The notes below the pieces were generated by a model. That model saw only the letters and a program-made list of their open reading frames with translations, made no database searches and was not told the DNA's origin. A DNA stretch of 64,000 bases. Origin: Halichoerus grypus (taxonomy: Eukaryota > Chordata > Mammalia > Carnivora > Phocidae). The DNA lies in assembly GCF_964656455.1 (NCBI RefSeq), contig NC_135718.1, positions 143,450,262-143,514,261 of the forward strand, read 5' to 3'. The position numbers and the translations under genes are program-made. Shown here piece after piece: positions 33,250 through 44,490 of the stretch. The stretch's first letter is position 1. Each line of letters starts with the position of its first letter.

Positions 33250-35625
33250 AAGGTAAGTTGAGATGAGAACACCACTAGAGACTTCTGCTTGATGTCCTGC
33301 ATTAGGTGAGCCCTCTTTAGGTTAGGAGAGGCACTGGGTAAAAGGAAAGGAGAGCAATCCCATCCATTTCCCTTCATCTGCCCTTCTTCTGCTTCCTCCA
33401 AACACACAAGGTGGTCACTACGGTTCAGAGGAAGAAAAGGAGGAAAAGTAAAAGAAACAAACTTTGAAAGGGCATGGCTCTAGTAGACCTCAAAGACAAA
33501 TTTTGACTGCTTCATGACCACAATGTCTTTGGGTCCCAAACCGCTCAATCGTGTTCTTACACATACACTCTTTGTTCTGCCTCAGCACTGTGAAAGTTTG
33601 TACATCTCAGTCTGTATGTGTCAGTCCCTCTGGCCCGTGGGACCAGGGAGAAGCAGAGAGGGGTAGAGAGAAAAGTCTGAGACACAGGGTTGTGCAAGGC
33701 AAGGCTGCTCCCTGGGGAAATCAGAGAAGGTCCACAAATGTTTGGTGCTGAGCAGCCACTTGGTACACAAACATGTACACAAGAAATGAGTAAGAACTGA
33801 TAAGGCTGGCATCAGAAAGATCTTTGGTTGGACCCCACCCCCAGGACATCCCTCAGGAGACCCCATGAGTGGGGGGAGAACCTGTAAAAGCAGGTGGTGG
33901 GAGGATCCCCGAGATTAATGCATTTGACCATATCGGTATTCCTAGGCGGGTGGCCACATAGAGGAAGTCCAGAAAAAAGAAGAGAAGTTGTAAACTAGGA
34001 AATAAAGGTTGACTAGAAGGGGCTGACCCAGGATATCAAATCGGAAGAGCTTGATGAGAAGGGAAACAAAGAGCAAACAGGGCAGAGGAAACAGAGGGCT
34101 GAGCCTGGGGAAGGCAGCCATATTTTAACAAACACTTTGTTTCTCTTCTTTAGAGTTTGGCAAGTTGTATTTATTTTAGCTAAGATGTATTCACAAACCA
34201 CAGAAACACCCTCAGATAATACTTATATTTTCCTTCTTGTTAATCATTTTCCCTCTCTTTGTCCTCCTTTATATCTTTCATTCACATTGCTCTTAAATTG
34301 ACATCATCATTTTCGTTCTTATGAATTATGCTTTTTCAAAAATCTTTCCTAGTGTTTGAGCTTGTTAACACTCTTTCTCTTTCTTCATCCCTATTTCTGG
34401 ATAAACTTGTATGCCTGGATTTTTATTTAATCCACTTTTTGGCCATTCTTAAAAGCAAAATAAAGTCTAATACAGATATTCTTCAAGTCGGCATCCCTGA
34501 TACTCCACTCTTGGTCACAGACATCTGTAAAGAAATGAGCATGGATCCTGATAACTTCCAGAATCACCAGGGCCTTGCCCTGAGAAACTCACATAGGCTC
34601 AGCCCTTGCTCCTCATTAGAGCTAACATAAATACTCATCCTTGGGATTCTGCCAGTTTTTATTTTCCTTTTTATTCACAGTTAAAAAGAGAGTCTGGCTG
34701 CCAATAGGTGTGATCCACGAAATATTTGCACAGCATAAATTATTTTTTCTAAACAAGAGGTGTGGCTAGAATGATCCAAAAAACCCATCACTTTCTCTCA
34801 GATACTGCCACCTTCCCATGATATTAATGGATTCAACTTTACCCTTGAAGCCTGGTTTACTGGAGGAGACAAGTCAATTAGGTGCATGAGGCATCTTTCC
34901 TTTCCTTCTTCTTTTTTTTTCTTCATAAAAGGGTCCAGCTTTCCCTTGATGCATCGTTAAAAAAAAAGAAAATCACCATGCCCTTGAACTTTCCCCCCTG
35001 GAGCAGTCAAAAGAAAATCCTAAAATATGTCCTTTGGCAGAGAAGTACTCTTATTCCCATGGAAGAGAAAAATATAAAATAAGAAATTTGGGTTATTGTT
35101 CATCTGAGGGCTGTATGGGTCTCCCAAAAGACTTTGTAGCAAATGTGTGCTTCCTGCAATCCAGGGGTGACCACTGTGAAACTGGCCAAGTCAGCAAAGA
35201 GGGGAAAGTCCAATTTCATATGGGAGGCCTGTCCGTAAAACAAACTTGGCTTTGCTCTCTTGTGTGTTGCCCAGCTGTTGCCTTTATGTACAAGTTGGGC
35301 ACATCCCACCTCCATGGGGCAGCCACCGCCTCTAGGCCATGGGCCAGGGGTAATTTCCAGCAGCACAAGAATGGAGACAGGATGGGTTTGGAAGGAACTG
35401 CCATAGTGAATGAAGTGAGAAGATTGGCCAAAGTGGGGGAAAAGCAGCAAGCCAAGGTTGGGTTGGGGTCAGTTCCTGTGGATCTGTAAATCTCCTTCAT
35501 GGATCATTAGTGCTGAAAAGAGCCTCTGGAGGTCATTCAGTATATCCCTCTTCTTCCCCTGGGTCACTTCAACACATGGTTTTCCTTCCGGGTCTGATAG
35601 ATTTTCAAGAAAGAACATGATTTTT
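33250..35625. other. 2.4 kb with no gene recognised
   Basis: The 151-codon plus frame at 35034-35489 and 116- and 94-codon minus frames overlap each other. The plus peptide has no signal sequence, domain or repeat. Near 34905-34975 a T-rich run and an A-rich run (TTTCTTTTTTTT-like and AAAAAAAAAGAAA) could pair as a hairpin. Confidence 0.35.
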
Positions 35626-35631
35626 GCTTTT

Positions 35632-35664
35632 TCTCTCTCTCTCTCTCTCTCTTTTTTTTTTTTT
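35632..35664 (+). repeat. (TC)10 followed by T13
   Basis: Pure dinucleotide and homopolymer run, likely polymorphic. No SINE body was found beside it. Confidence 0.93.
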
Positions 35665-35884
35665 ATCTCCTGAATTCTCCATTTAATTCTTCTTGAGTAC
35701 TGATATACTCTACTGATCAGGTCAATAAGCCAGAACTTCCAGGGAATAAAATCATCCTCTTTGGTTACTGTTCAGACCATGGTATTGTGTTAATCATCCA
35801 GCCAGCTGTCCTAGAAATATTCAGAAGAGCCAGAGGGTGTGAACAAAGCTGTACAATTCATTCACCACTCTTGGGAAAGCAACC

Positions 35885-36056
35885 TGTATTCATGAATTTA
35901 TTTGGCAAATATTGATTAACGTCCTGCTATATGCCAGGCCCTTCCTAGGCACTGCCTCTATAGGCTGGGAATGAAAAATGACAACAACCCTCACTTTGTG
36001 GAATTTACATATCCTGGTGGATGGAGAGAGAACACCATCTCCAAAGAGACTATAGC
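35885..36056 (-). repeat. L2 LINE 3' end, minus strand, cut by a SINE
   Basis: 'gaatttatttggcaaatattgattaacgtcctgctatatgccagg' then 'cttcctaggcactg' is the reverse complement of the L2 end. The Can-SINE at 36057 lies at its far side. Confidence 0.6.
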
Positions 36057-36254
36057 GGGGCGCCTGGGTGGCTCAGTTGTTAAGCGTCTGCCTTCGGCTC
36101 AGGTCATGATCCCAGGGTCCTGGGATCAAGCCCTGCACTGGGCTCCCTGCTCCGCGGGAAGCCTGCTTCTCCCTCTCCCACTCCCCCTGCTTGTGTTCCC
36201 TCTCTCGCTGTATCTCTCTCTGTCAAATAAATAAATAAAATCTTTAAAAAAAAG
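36057..36254 (+). mobile_element. Can-SINE with 13-bp TSD, young subfamily
   Basis: AAGAGACTATAGC is exact at 36044-36056 and 36255-36267. Close to consensus, with GGGGCGCCTGGGTGGCTCAG start, head deletion (CAGTTGTTAAGCG) and 'CCGCGGGAAGCCTGCTTC' body. An 87-codon frame (35971-36234) reads through it and is not a gene. Confidence 0.96.
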
Positions 36255-36289
36255 AAGAGACTATAGCATCTCAGCTATTGTTGGCAGCT

Positions 36290-36655
36290 TCTATAAATGA
36301 ATTATTTCATTTTAGCCCCACAACAATTCATTTGATAGATAACATTTTATTTTTTTAAAGACTTTTTTTTTGAGATTTTATGTTTTTATTTATTTTAGAA
36401 AGAGAAAGTGCATGAGGCGGGGGAGGGACAAAGGGAGAGGGAAAGAGAGAGAGAGGAAGAGGGAGAGAAGCAGACTCCCCACTAAGTGTGGATCCCATGA
36501 CCCAGAGATCATGACCTGAGCTGAAACCAAGAATCAGATGCTTAACTGACTGAGCCACCTGGGTGCCCCAGTAGATAACATTGTATCAATGAAAAAACTG
36601 GTGTTCAAAGAGGGTAAGTGACTTGTGCAAGGCTGTACAAAGGTGAAAAGAGGTC
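36290..36655 (-). repeat. MIR-type SINE, minus strand, split by a Can-SINE
   Basis: The left part 'gaattatttcattttagccccacaacaattc' and right part 'aatgaaaaaactggtgttcaaagagggtaagtgacttgtgcaagg' are collinear parts of reverse-complement MIR. The Can-SINE sits between them. Confidence 0.65.
36347..36571 (-). mobile_element. Can-SINE, minus strand, nested in MIR
   Basis: TAGATAACATT repeats at 36336-36346 and 36572-36582. The reverse complement gives head, body and tail. Its body is purine-rich and long ('gggagagggaaagagagagag'). Confidence 0.94.
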
Positions 36656-36779
36656 TGCCTCGCTCATTAGCACTAGACTGAATATACAAGCATTATTGAC
36701 CCAGAGAGTCTCCCAGTTTTGATCCTTGGTTCTCTTGAAAGTGCTCCTGGAGTAACCCCTTCTTAGAATAATTGTAATT

Positions 36780-37036
36780 TTATAGTTTGTTCAGTGCAGC
36801 ATTGACTGAAAACCAACTGTGTGATAGGAACTAAGCTAGGGGTTGAAAAGGCAGTAAGGTGTGGCCCCTGGCTTCACAAAACTTTTATTACAATAAGAGA
36901 CTTGGACAGTATGAGAGGGAAATGCCATGAGAAAGGTGTGAACAAATGCTAATGAAGCACAAAATGGGGGAAGTTGAGCCCATCCTGTGATATTCAAGGA
37001 GGGCTCCTCAAACATGACACCACCAGGGAAGAAGTG

Positions 37037-37067
<31 letters not shown>

Positions 37068-37140
37068 GTGAGTGAGAGGGTAGCATGACAGCCAAAAGGA
37101 GAGAATGGGAAACACCAGGAATAGTCCAGAGCCCTGGAAC
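36780..37140 (-). repeat. L2 LINE 3' segment, minus strand
   Basis: 'accaactgtgtgataggaactaagctagg' and 'gagggctcctcaaacatgac' fit reverse-complement L2 in order. A (GT)14 microsatellite lies at 37039-37067. A 104-codon minus frame across it includes the repeated TH of the GT tract and is not a gene. Confidence 0.5.
37039..37067 (+). repeat. (GT)14 microsatellite
   Basis: Uninterrupted alternating GT run inside the L2 copy; alternating purine-pyrimidine tract. Confidence 0.96.
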
Positions 37141-37144
37141 AATA

Positions 37145-38860
37145 TGACATGTCTGAGGAACTTCAAGTGGCATCTTTTAAACCTAGACTAGGAAAAGCCC
37201 TCCATATCTGTTTTTACTCTTCTTAATGTTTTTATCCAAACCTCTCACTGGGTAGGTTTGTTTTGCTTTAATCTCTAAAATGACATGGAAGAAAGTTATA
37301 ACATGATTTGAGAACACCCTAACCTCCTTTCTGTTCAGGTAACAATTGGAGTTTCGTTGGAGAAGAATAAAATTGATTATTTCATTATCCAGTGATACTT
37401 TTGATGTCACTGCATGACCTCCAAGGCCAGAATTAGAGTGAGATTCCATCGTATACCAAAAACGAATATTTTTTCATAGCAGAATTTTTACATGTAAACT
37501 GCCATTCCTTCAAGCTAATTTGTGCAGATAGGGACAGCTTCTACATGCTGCTGTGGAGGAATTAAAAGAGGTGTCTATTTTTTAAGTAATTATTTTGTAG
37601 CATCAGATACTGATGTTTTCTGTTCAAATTGATGAAGCCACAGGCTGAGATCCACAGGCATGCTCTGCCACACTATATGTTTTCAATCAGTTCTACAAGG
37701 TTGTTATTTTTTTTTTTCAATGTCAAAACTTAACCCACACATGGTCTCACGAGGCATGGAGATGCCTAAGCCACAATGCTGGGTTGTAGGACCTAATATC
37801 CGTGTAATGATGGGATTGGCTGCAGGGCACATTTGGAAATAATCTTCAGCTTTTGGGATTGAGACTGAGGGCAGGAAATAATAAAACTGTGTGAAGCTAC
37901 ACTGCCTCCTCCTTCTGCTCCCAGCATTCTGCATTTTGAGTAGAGAATATCAACATTCCACCAGAGTCTAGAAAACATTAAGACTTGCCGAAAGATAGCA
38001 AAGTGTAGAGCTGAGCAGGGCAAGTGAGCACCTTGGAGAATGGAGTAGAGCCAAGAGAAGGGCATTTGGCAACAGTGGAACAGGGAAAGACAGGCTGCAA
38101 CTGAAATGCAGATGTTGGAGGTCTCCAAACATCCCATCAAACAAATAGACGAAGGGAAATACTTTTCTAAGTAGCATGCACTTAACCCAGGGAACTCGAT
38201 GACACATGATTTTTATTGAGCCAAGGAACTCTGTAACGTTTGTCAAAGGGCTGGACACTGTGATGAATATGAATAACATCTGTAGCTCTGCTAAGTGGGG
38301 TGAAAGGGATGAGCCTGACCCATCTTCTGGCATTGACTGTGGAAACTGACTCCTGGCAGGGCTTTTTCAAGAGGGTGAAGAGCCCAGTGGGTCAAAGGCC
38401 ATTTTCTGAAGTATTTGGTCATCTTGCTCTGAAATATCACAACAAAGCATAGGTAAAAAAGAATTAGATCAGGAACCTTATTCAGACGCTACTGTGTCTA
38501 CCTAAGGCCTTCACGATCTCCCTGCTATATATGTGAGTGCATATTCTATAATATCATAGCCACTGATTGATATTGTTATCTAGTATTCAACAAATTCTTC
38601 TGGTTAACACTTTCAGACAGAATATTTTTGACAGTTATTGGTTTAAAGAAGACCTCTGTAATAGACGCACTTACACACAGATATATTTTCTCTCAAGGCC
38701 TTTTCATTTGTGGGTTTCCAGCTGTTGAAAGTACTTACCATTAGCAAAGTGTTGGGATGAGGAGGTCCCTTCTGACCCAGCGTACAAGTGGAATAGAAGA
38801 AAGTAGAGGGAATACTAGGGAAGAGAGGGCAAAAGAGTAGTCAAAGGTATAAAGTCAAAG
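37145..38860. other. Stretch with no gene recognised
   Basis: Overlapping minus frames of 76, 115 and 121 codons lie at 37704-38333 with no domain or shared frame. A short L2-like block ('ctaaggccttcacgatctcc') occurs near 38500. Confidence 0.35.
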
Positions 38861-38873
38861 AGAAGTCCCTCTC

Positions 38874-39912
38874 AACTTCATCAAGATAAAAAGCTTTTGC
38901 TGGGGCGCCTGGGTGGCTCAGTCGGTTAAGCGGCTGCCTTCGGCTCAGGTCATGATCCCAGGGTCCTGGGATGGAGTCCCGCATCGGGCTCCCTGCTCTG
39001 CGGGGAGCCTGCTTCTCCCTCTCCCTCTGCCTGCTTCTCTGCCTACTTGTGTTCTCTCTCTATCTCTCTGTCAAATAAATAAATAAAATCTTTAAAAAAA
39101 ATTAAAAAAAAAAAAAAAGATAAAAAGCTTTTGCACAGCAAAGGAAACAGTCAACAAAACCAAAAGACAACCAACAGAATGGGAGAAGATATTTGCAAAT
39201 GACATATCAGATAAAGGGCTAGTATCCAAAACCTATAAAGAACTTATCAAACTCAACACCCAAAGAACAAATAATCCAATCAACAAATGGGCAGAAGACA
39301 TGAACAGACATTTTTCCAAAGAAGACATCCAAATAGCCAACAGAGATATGAAAAAGTGCTCAATATTGCTCGGCATCAGGGAAATCCAAATCAAAACCTC
39401 AGTGAGATACCACCTCACACCCGTCAGAATGGCTAAAATTAACAAGTCAGGAAATAACAGATGTTGGCAGGGATGCAGAGAAAGGGGAATGTTCCTACAC
39501 TGTTGGTGGGAATGCAAACTGGTGCAGCCACTCTGGAAAACAGTGTGGACGTTCCTCAAAAAGTTGAAAATAGAGCTAACATACAACCCAGCAATTGCAC
39601 ACTGGGTATTTACCCCAAAGATACAAATGTAGTGATCCGAAGGGGTACATGCACCCCAATATTTATAGCAGCAATGTCCACAATAGCCAAACTACGGAAA
39701 GAGCCAAGATGTCCATCAACAGATGAATGGATAAAGAAGAAGTGGTATATATATACAAGGGAATATTATGCAGCAGGATAATTTACAGGCCATCAAAAAA
39801 AAAAAAAGAAATCTTGCCATTTGCAATGACGTGGATGGAGCTAGAGGGTATTATGCTGAGCGAAATAAGTCAATCAGAGAAAGACATGTTTCATATGATC
39901 TCACTGATATGA
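38874..39912 (+). pseudogene. L1 ORF2 C-terminal remnant, split by a SINE
   Basis: After the SINE, the ORF2 C-terminal region resumes at 'aaaagcttttgcacagc'. Parts are readable in three frames (39300-39632, 39461-39781, 39727-39912), showing frame shifts, e.g. near 39600 (one base lost in the 'caattgcac..actggg' region) and an extra block near 39775-39800. The last frame ends in TGA at 39910-39912, probably the natural ORF2 stop that the other copy has lost. Confidence 0.8.
38901..39116 (+). mobile_element. Can-SINE nested inside L1, 18-bp TSD
   Basis: AAGATAAAAAGCTTTTGC is exact at 38883-38900 and 39117-39134 and is itself L1 ORF2 sequence, so the SINE inserted after the L1. It has the undeleted head (CAGTCGGTTAAGC) and a second body type ('ctccctctgcctgcttctctgcc'). 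Confidence 0.97.
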
Positions 39913-39929
39913 AGAATTCTTAATCTCAA

Positions 39930-40100
39930 GAAACAAACTGAGGGTTGCTGGAGTGGCGGGGGGTGGGAGGGATGGGGTGGCTGGGTGATAGACATTGGGG
40001 AGGGTATGTGCTATGGTGAGCGCTGTGAATTGTGTAAGACTGATGAATCACAGACCTGTACCTCTGAAACAAATAATACATTATATGTTAAAAAAAAAAA
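39930..40100 (+). other. L1 3' UTR module A (second copy)
   Basis: Starts AAACAAACTGAGGGTTGC, G tract at 39958-39977 (runs of 6, 3, 3 and 4 G), ends in a run of about 10 A plus GAAGAAGAAGAAG. Confidence 0.6.
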
Positions 40101-40185
40101 GAAGAAGAAGAAGATAGTAGGAAGGGAAAAATGAAGGGGGAGGAAATCGGAGGGAGAGACGAACCATGAGAGACTATGGACACTG

Positions 40186-40364
40186 AGAAACAAACTGAGG
40201 GTTCTAGAGGGGAGAGGGGTGGGGGGATGGGTTAGCCTGGTGATGGGTATTAAAGAAGGCACATATTGAACGGAGCACTGGATGTTATACACAAACAATG
40301 AATCATGGAACACTACATCAAAAAATTAAATAAATAAGTAAATAAATAAGATTTTTTTAAAAAA
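40186..40364 (+). other. L1 3' UTR module B (second copy)
   Basis: Starts AAACAAACTGAGGGTTCT, the same 16 bases as module A, then a G tract at 40209-40231 and the terminal A-rich tail. This copy shows the duplication more clearly than the one at 10.2 kb. Confidence 0.6.
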
Positions 40365-40377
40365 AGAAGTCCCTCTC

Positions 40378-40892
40378 TATGGAGTATCACTAAGCCACTT
40401 GGGTGAGAACCAGTCTAATTACTGGTCCTGTGTTAAAATAGCAGGGTCTTCATCAAAAAAAGCTACTGGTTTATATCTGATAATAACCAATTTCTTCACA
40501 GAGAATGCCGTGTTGGTCACTTTATCCCCAGCCAATCCACAGCATTGATGGTTAATGTTCTTGAAAAGAAGTACAAACATATCAAAAAGTTGTTGCTGAG
40601 TCTAGCAAAATAGCAAGCATGCCTCTACTTTCTCTTTTATTCCCAAAGTCATTCTGAGGCTTTTAAAACAATACAGAAGATGGTTTTGATATACTATAAT
40701 GAATGAAAGAGTCACCTCCAAATTCGACTTGGGTGGGGCTTTGTAGGAGCTTTCAGGGATTTGTCTTTTTTACTTCTAATTTTACTTGGATAGAAAGCTT
40801 TAGGTATTAGTACATTATAATCCCAATGTTACTAATATTCCTCCGCTAATATAAATATAGCTTCTAAAAGCTACACCTGTTTTATTTTGTAG
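40378..40892. other. Stretch with no gene or repeat recognised
   Basis: No frame of 60 codons. Ordinary AT-rich DNA between insertions. Confidence 0.4.
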
Positions 40893-40907
40893 AGAAAGTA
40901 TTACTGA

Positions 40908-41114
40908 GGGGCGCCTGGGTGGCTCAGTTGGTTAAGCGACTGCCTTCGGCTCAGGTCATGATCCTGGAGTCCCTGGATCGAGTCCCGCATCGGGCTCCCT
41001 GCTCAGCAGGGAGTCTGCTTCTCCCTCTGACCCTCCCCCCTCTCATGTGCTTGCTCTCTCTCATTCTCTCTCTCTCAAATAAATAAATAAAATCTTTAAA
41101 AAAAAAAAAAAAAA
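40908..41114 (+). mobile_element. Can-SINE with exact 15-bp TSD
   Basis: AGAAAGTATTACTGA is exact at 40893-40907 and 41115-41129. Undeleted head (CAGTTGGTTAAGCG), A-rich tail over 15 bases. Confidence 0.96.
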
Positions 41115-41129
41115 AGAAAGTATTACTGA

Positions 41130-41352
41130 GGAAAGAGCTTGAATTCTACAACCAGATCTGAAGCTGAATGGTGCTATCATTTCCATCTTGTTTGACTTAT
41201 CCCAATTTCTTAATCTCCCTGATCCTCAGTCTTTTCACTTGTAAATTATAACATTCACTTAGAATTATAACATCCACAGGGTTGTTTTGAGAAATAAATA
41301 AGATAAAATATGTAAAGCATCAAGAATACAGTAGGCACTCTGTAAACTTTAC
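41130..41352 (+). repeat. MIR-type SINE
   Basis: 'agcttgaattctacaaccag' head, 'cttatcccaatttcttaatctccctgatcctcagtcttttc' core, and 'gcatcaagaatacagtaggcactctgtaaac' 3' end are collinear with MIR. Confidence 0.65.
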
Positions 41353-41359
41353 TGCTTAT

Positions 41360-41699
41360 TAATATGCTCCCTTCCTTCAGGTGTCCTCCCAGGAACATAA
41401 CAGGTATACAGCCCCAGTCCAACTCCTGTTGAACAATAACCCCAGAGACAAGTTTTCTTATCTATACCTACATGTTCATTGCCATCACCAGGATCTCAGT
41501 GCAAGCTCTATTCATCCTATGCTTGACTGACCACTCCCTAAATGGCTTTCCTTATTCTAGTTTGTCAACTAAATAATTCATCTGTCTTTCTCAATACTGA
41601 GCTTTCTCAAACACAGTATTTATCATGCCACTGTCTTTCTCAAAAACATTCAGTTATTCCTCATTTCATACAGTATCAAAACTAAATGTTGATTTCTGA
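41360..41699 (+). repeat. L2-like fragment in 41560-41699; rest unassigned
   Basis: 'atgccactgtctttctcaaaaacattcagttattcctcat' matches the L2 'gtcactcccctgcttaaaaccctccagtggctccc' block. The first 200 bases are unassigned. Confidence 0.35.
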
Positions 41700-41759
41700 T
41701 TCCAACCATGATGGAGTAATTGGTACCAACTAACTCCCCTGCTTTAAACAACTAGAAAA

Positions 41760-41937
41760 CAGGCGCCCAAGTGGCTCTGTTGGTTAAGTGTCTGACTCTC
41801 TGTTTCAGCTCAGGTCATGATCTCAGGGTCATGAGACTGAGCCCTGCATTGGGCTCCACACTGGATGTGGAGCCTGCTTAAGATTCTATCTCTCAACCTC
41901 TCTCTGCCTACCAAATATGTAAAACAACAGTTTTAAG
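41760..41937 (+). mobile_element. Can-SINE, worn, inside L1M
   Basis: Head 'aggcgcccaagtggctctg', 'caggtcatgatctcagggtc', 'gagcctgcttaagattctatctctc'. The tail is decayed. Flanks TTAAACAACTAG and GTAAAACAACAG may be a worn duplication. It is an older member of the group. Confidence 0.85.
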
Positions 41938-42064
41938 AGATTGAAGAGCCATCAGCACAAGAATATGTTGTCGAAAAGTGAACAAAGAATATAAGCCTTT
42001 CTATTACCCCAGATATTTTTCCTGGAGGCATTTACTATATCCTGGCACAAAAGGGGGAAACCAA

Positions 42065-42269
42065 GGGATGCCTGGGTGGCTCAGTTCGTTAAGCGGTTGC
42101 CTTCAGCTCAGGTCATGATCTCAGGGTCCTGGGATTTAGTCCTGCATCGGGCTCCTTGCTACTCGGGGAGTCTGCTTCTTCTTCTGTCTGCCACTCCCCC
42201 TGCCTATGCTTACTCTCTGTCTCTCTCTCCCTCTCTTTCTGACAAATAAATAAATAAAATCTTTAAAAA
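42065..42269 (+). mobile_element. Can-SINE inside L1M
   Basis: Head GGGATGCCTGGGTGGCTCAG, tail 'aaataaataaataaaatctttaaaaag', followed by a G-rich run (42270-42284). No clean duplication; 'gggaaaccaag' before and 'gggtggaccaag' after may be its remains. Confidence 0.92.
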
Positions 42270-42352
42270 GGGTGGGGGGGGTGGACCAAGCAGATCACTA
42301 TGGGCTCTCTGAACTGAGGAGACAAAGATTAGAGTTCAGAAAGGCTGAAGCC

Positions 42353-42549
42353 GGGGCGCCTGGGTGGCTCAGTCATTAAGCGTCTGCCTTCGGCTCAGGT
42401 CATGATCCCAGGGTCCTGGGATCGAGCCCCACTTCGGGCTCCCTGCTCCGCGGGAAGCCTGCTTCTCCCTTTCCCACTCCCCCTGCTTGTGTTCCTTCTC
42501 TCGCTGTGTCTCTCTCTGTCAAATAAATAAATAAAATCTTTAAAAAAAA
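42353..42549 (+). mobile_element. Can-SINE with exact 15-bp TSD, young subfamily
   Basis: AGAAAGGCTGAAGCC is exact at 42338-42352 and 42550-42564. It has the deleted head (CAGTCATTAAGCG) and 'CCGCGGGAAGCCTGCTTC' body; a close match to the copy at 36057. Confidence 0.96.
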
Positions 42550-43361
42550 AGAAAGGCTGAAGCCACTGGAGTTTGTGGAACAGAGTACCAGTTAGGAGGT
42601 AGCTAAGCAGAGATAGAGCCCCTGAAATCCATATGGGGGCCCTTCAATGTTGGTTGAATACCAAGCTTGAATGTCATGCACAGGATGAGACTCCGTAAGT
42701 CCTGGCAAAGAACTACTAAAGAAAGAGAAGCTGTTGGAGAGTTGAGCAACTTCGAAAAGTGGCATGGTGTTAGAAAATGTTTATTTTCTGACAAACCATA
42801 GTAGAAGTACCTTGTTGGACACTGATGACACCTGCTAGGAATCCCAGAAAGGTGATGCTTCAGAGTAAGCTAAACTAGGTCTAGGGTAAAGGCTTTAGTG
42901 GACATACCGAAACAAAGTTTGAAAATATACATCAAAAGGATAAACTGGTCTCCCCCAAGGGACTTAACTGTCTGCCAAAATAAAATTCAACACTGTTTGA
43001 AGGAAGAAAATGAAATCCAAACTCTCAACAACGCAAAAATCACTGTATCTACACCTAAGTAATCAGACATTACCAGACATTTGAAGAAACAAGAAAATAT
43101 GACTCATAAACAAAATGAGATAAGAGACAGAAAACCAAAAAAAACCCAAAAGATTTAAAGCTAGTATTATAAATATGTTTAAAGGTTTAAAGGAAAGCAT
43201 AAACATAAAAAGAGAAAATGAAAATAATAAAAGAATCTCTAGAATCAGGGTAGACAACATTTGAAATTTAAAAATTCACTGTGTGGGCATAAGAGTAAAT
43301 GAGACACTAAGGAAGAAAGACCAGTGAATTTGTAGATAGGGCAGAAGAAACATCTAAACTT

Positions 43362-43567
43362 GGGGCACCTGCGTGGCTCAGTCAGTTAAGCATCTGACTC
43401 TTGATTTCGGTTCAGGTCATGATCTTAGGGTCCTGAAATCAAGCCCCATGTCAGGCTCCATGCTCAGTGGGAGTCTACTTGAGATTCTCTTCCCTCTCAG
43501 TCTACCCTCTCCCTGCTCGTGCTCTCTTTCTCTCTCTAAATAAGTAAATAAAATCTTAAAAAAAAGA
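43362..43567 (+). mobile_element. Can-SINE inside L1M ORF1
   Basis: Flanked by AGAAACATCTAAACT (before, ends 43360) and AGAAACCATCTAAACT (after), a duplication with one gap. Its 'gactcttgatttcggttcagg' text marks an older subfamily. Confidence 0.94.
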
Positions 43568-44320
43568 AACCATCTAAACTAAGAAAAGAGAGAACAAAGA
43601 CTTAAAAGAAATGAATGGGGCATCAGTGACCCATGGAATAATATCAAAGTCTATCATACAGTTTCAGAAACAGGGAAGTGAAGGGAAAGATATTTGAAAA
43701 GAGTGGCAAGAAATTTCCAAATTTGATGAAATCAATAAACCAGAGATCCAAGAATATCAATGCACCCAAAGAGGATAAAAACCAGAGCAAACTACATCAA
43801 GGTGTATCATAATCAAATGACAAGAAACAAATATCAAGGAAAAAATTTAAAAGATCGCTAGAGGGAAAACAACACGTTATGTTCTGGATAAAAGGGATAA
43901 GAATAAGCACATATTTTTTAGACTAACCAAAGCTGAGATCATTTGCGGCCAGTAGACACAGACTACAAGAAATGTTAAAGGATGGTTTTCAGGCTGAAGG
44001 AAACAATTACAGATAGAACTCGAATTTCCACAAAGTAATGAAGAATGCTAGATAGGCAAATGTAGATTAAATAGAATATTTATTTCTCATTTATTAATTT
44101 TTAAAGAAGAGATTTGACCATTTAAAGCTAACTTGATAACTTGTTGTTGGGGATTAAGACATATGCAGAAGTAAAAGCTATAACAAAAGCGCAAAAGACA
44201 GGTGTGCAGAAATGGAAGCATACGGTTTGAAAGTTCTTATATTAAAGGTGAAGTGGTATAATGCTATTGGAATGGAGACTGTGATAAACTAAAGAGGCAT
44301 ACTGTGACTATTTCATAGAG

Positions 44321-44490
44321 CAGAACTATTTCATAGAACTTTTTGTGGTGATGGAGATGCTCTATATCTACACTAACCAAGATGGTAGTCTTTAACATAC
44401 TGAGATCATGAGTACTTGAATGCGGCCAGCATGACTAAGGAACTGAGCTGTGTGTGGCTAGTGGCTACTGCATTGGACAGCAAAGCCTAC
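44321..44490 (+). repeat. MER5-type (hAT-Charlie) element inside L1M
   Basis: 'atagaactttttgtggtgatggagatgctctatatctacactaacc' and 'gtgtggctagtggctactgcattggacagc' match the MER5A ends in order. The surrounding L1M is collinear across it. A near-exact direct repeat (ACTATTTCATAGAG at 44307-44320, ACTATTTCATAGAA at 44325-44338) sits at its left edge. Confidence 0.7.

Larger units (their letters stand above)
38874..40364 (+). mobile_element. 5'-truncated LINE-1 with nested SINE
   Basis: AGAAGTCCCTCTC flanks it exactly at 38861-38873 and 40365-40377. It starts in the late part of ORF2 and runs through the 3' UTR to an A-rich tail. Compared with the 8.06-10.3 kb copy it starts about 1 kb later in the element. 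A Can-SINE split it at 38900/38901, with an 18-bp duplication of L1 sequence. Confidence 0.93.

Noticed and set aside
35034..35489. 151-codon plus frame as a gene
   Set aside because: Minus-strand frames of 116 and 94 codons overlap it, and no family is recognisable.
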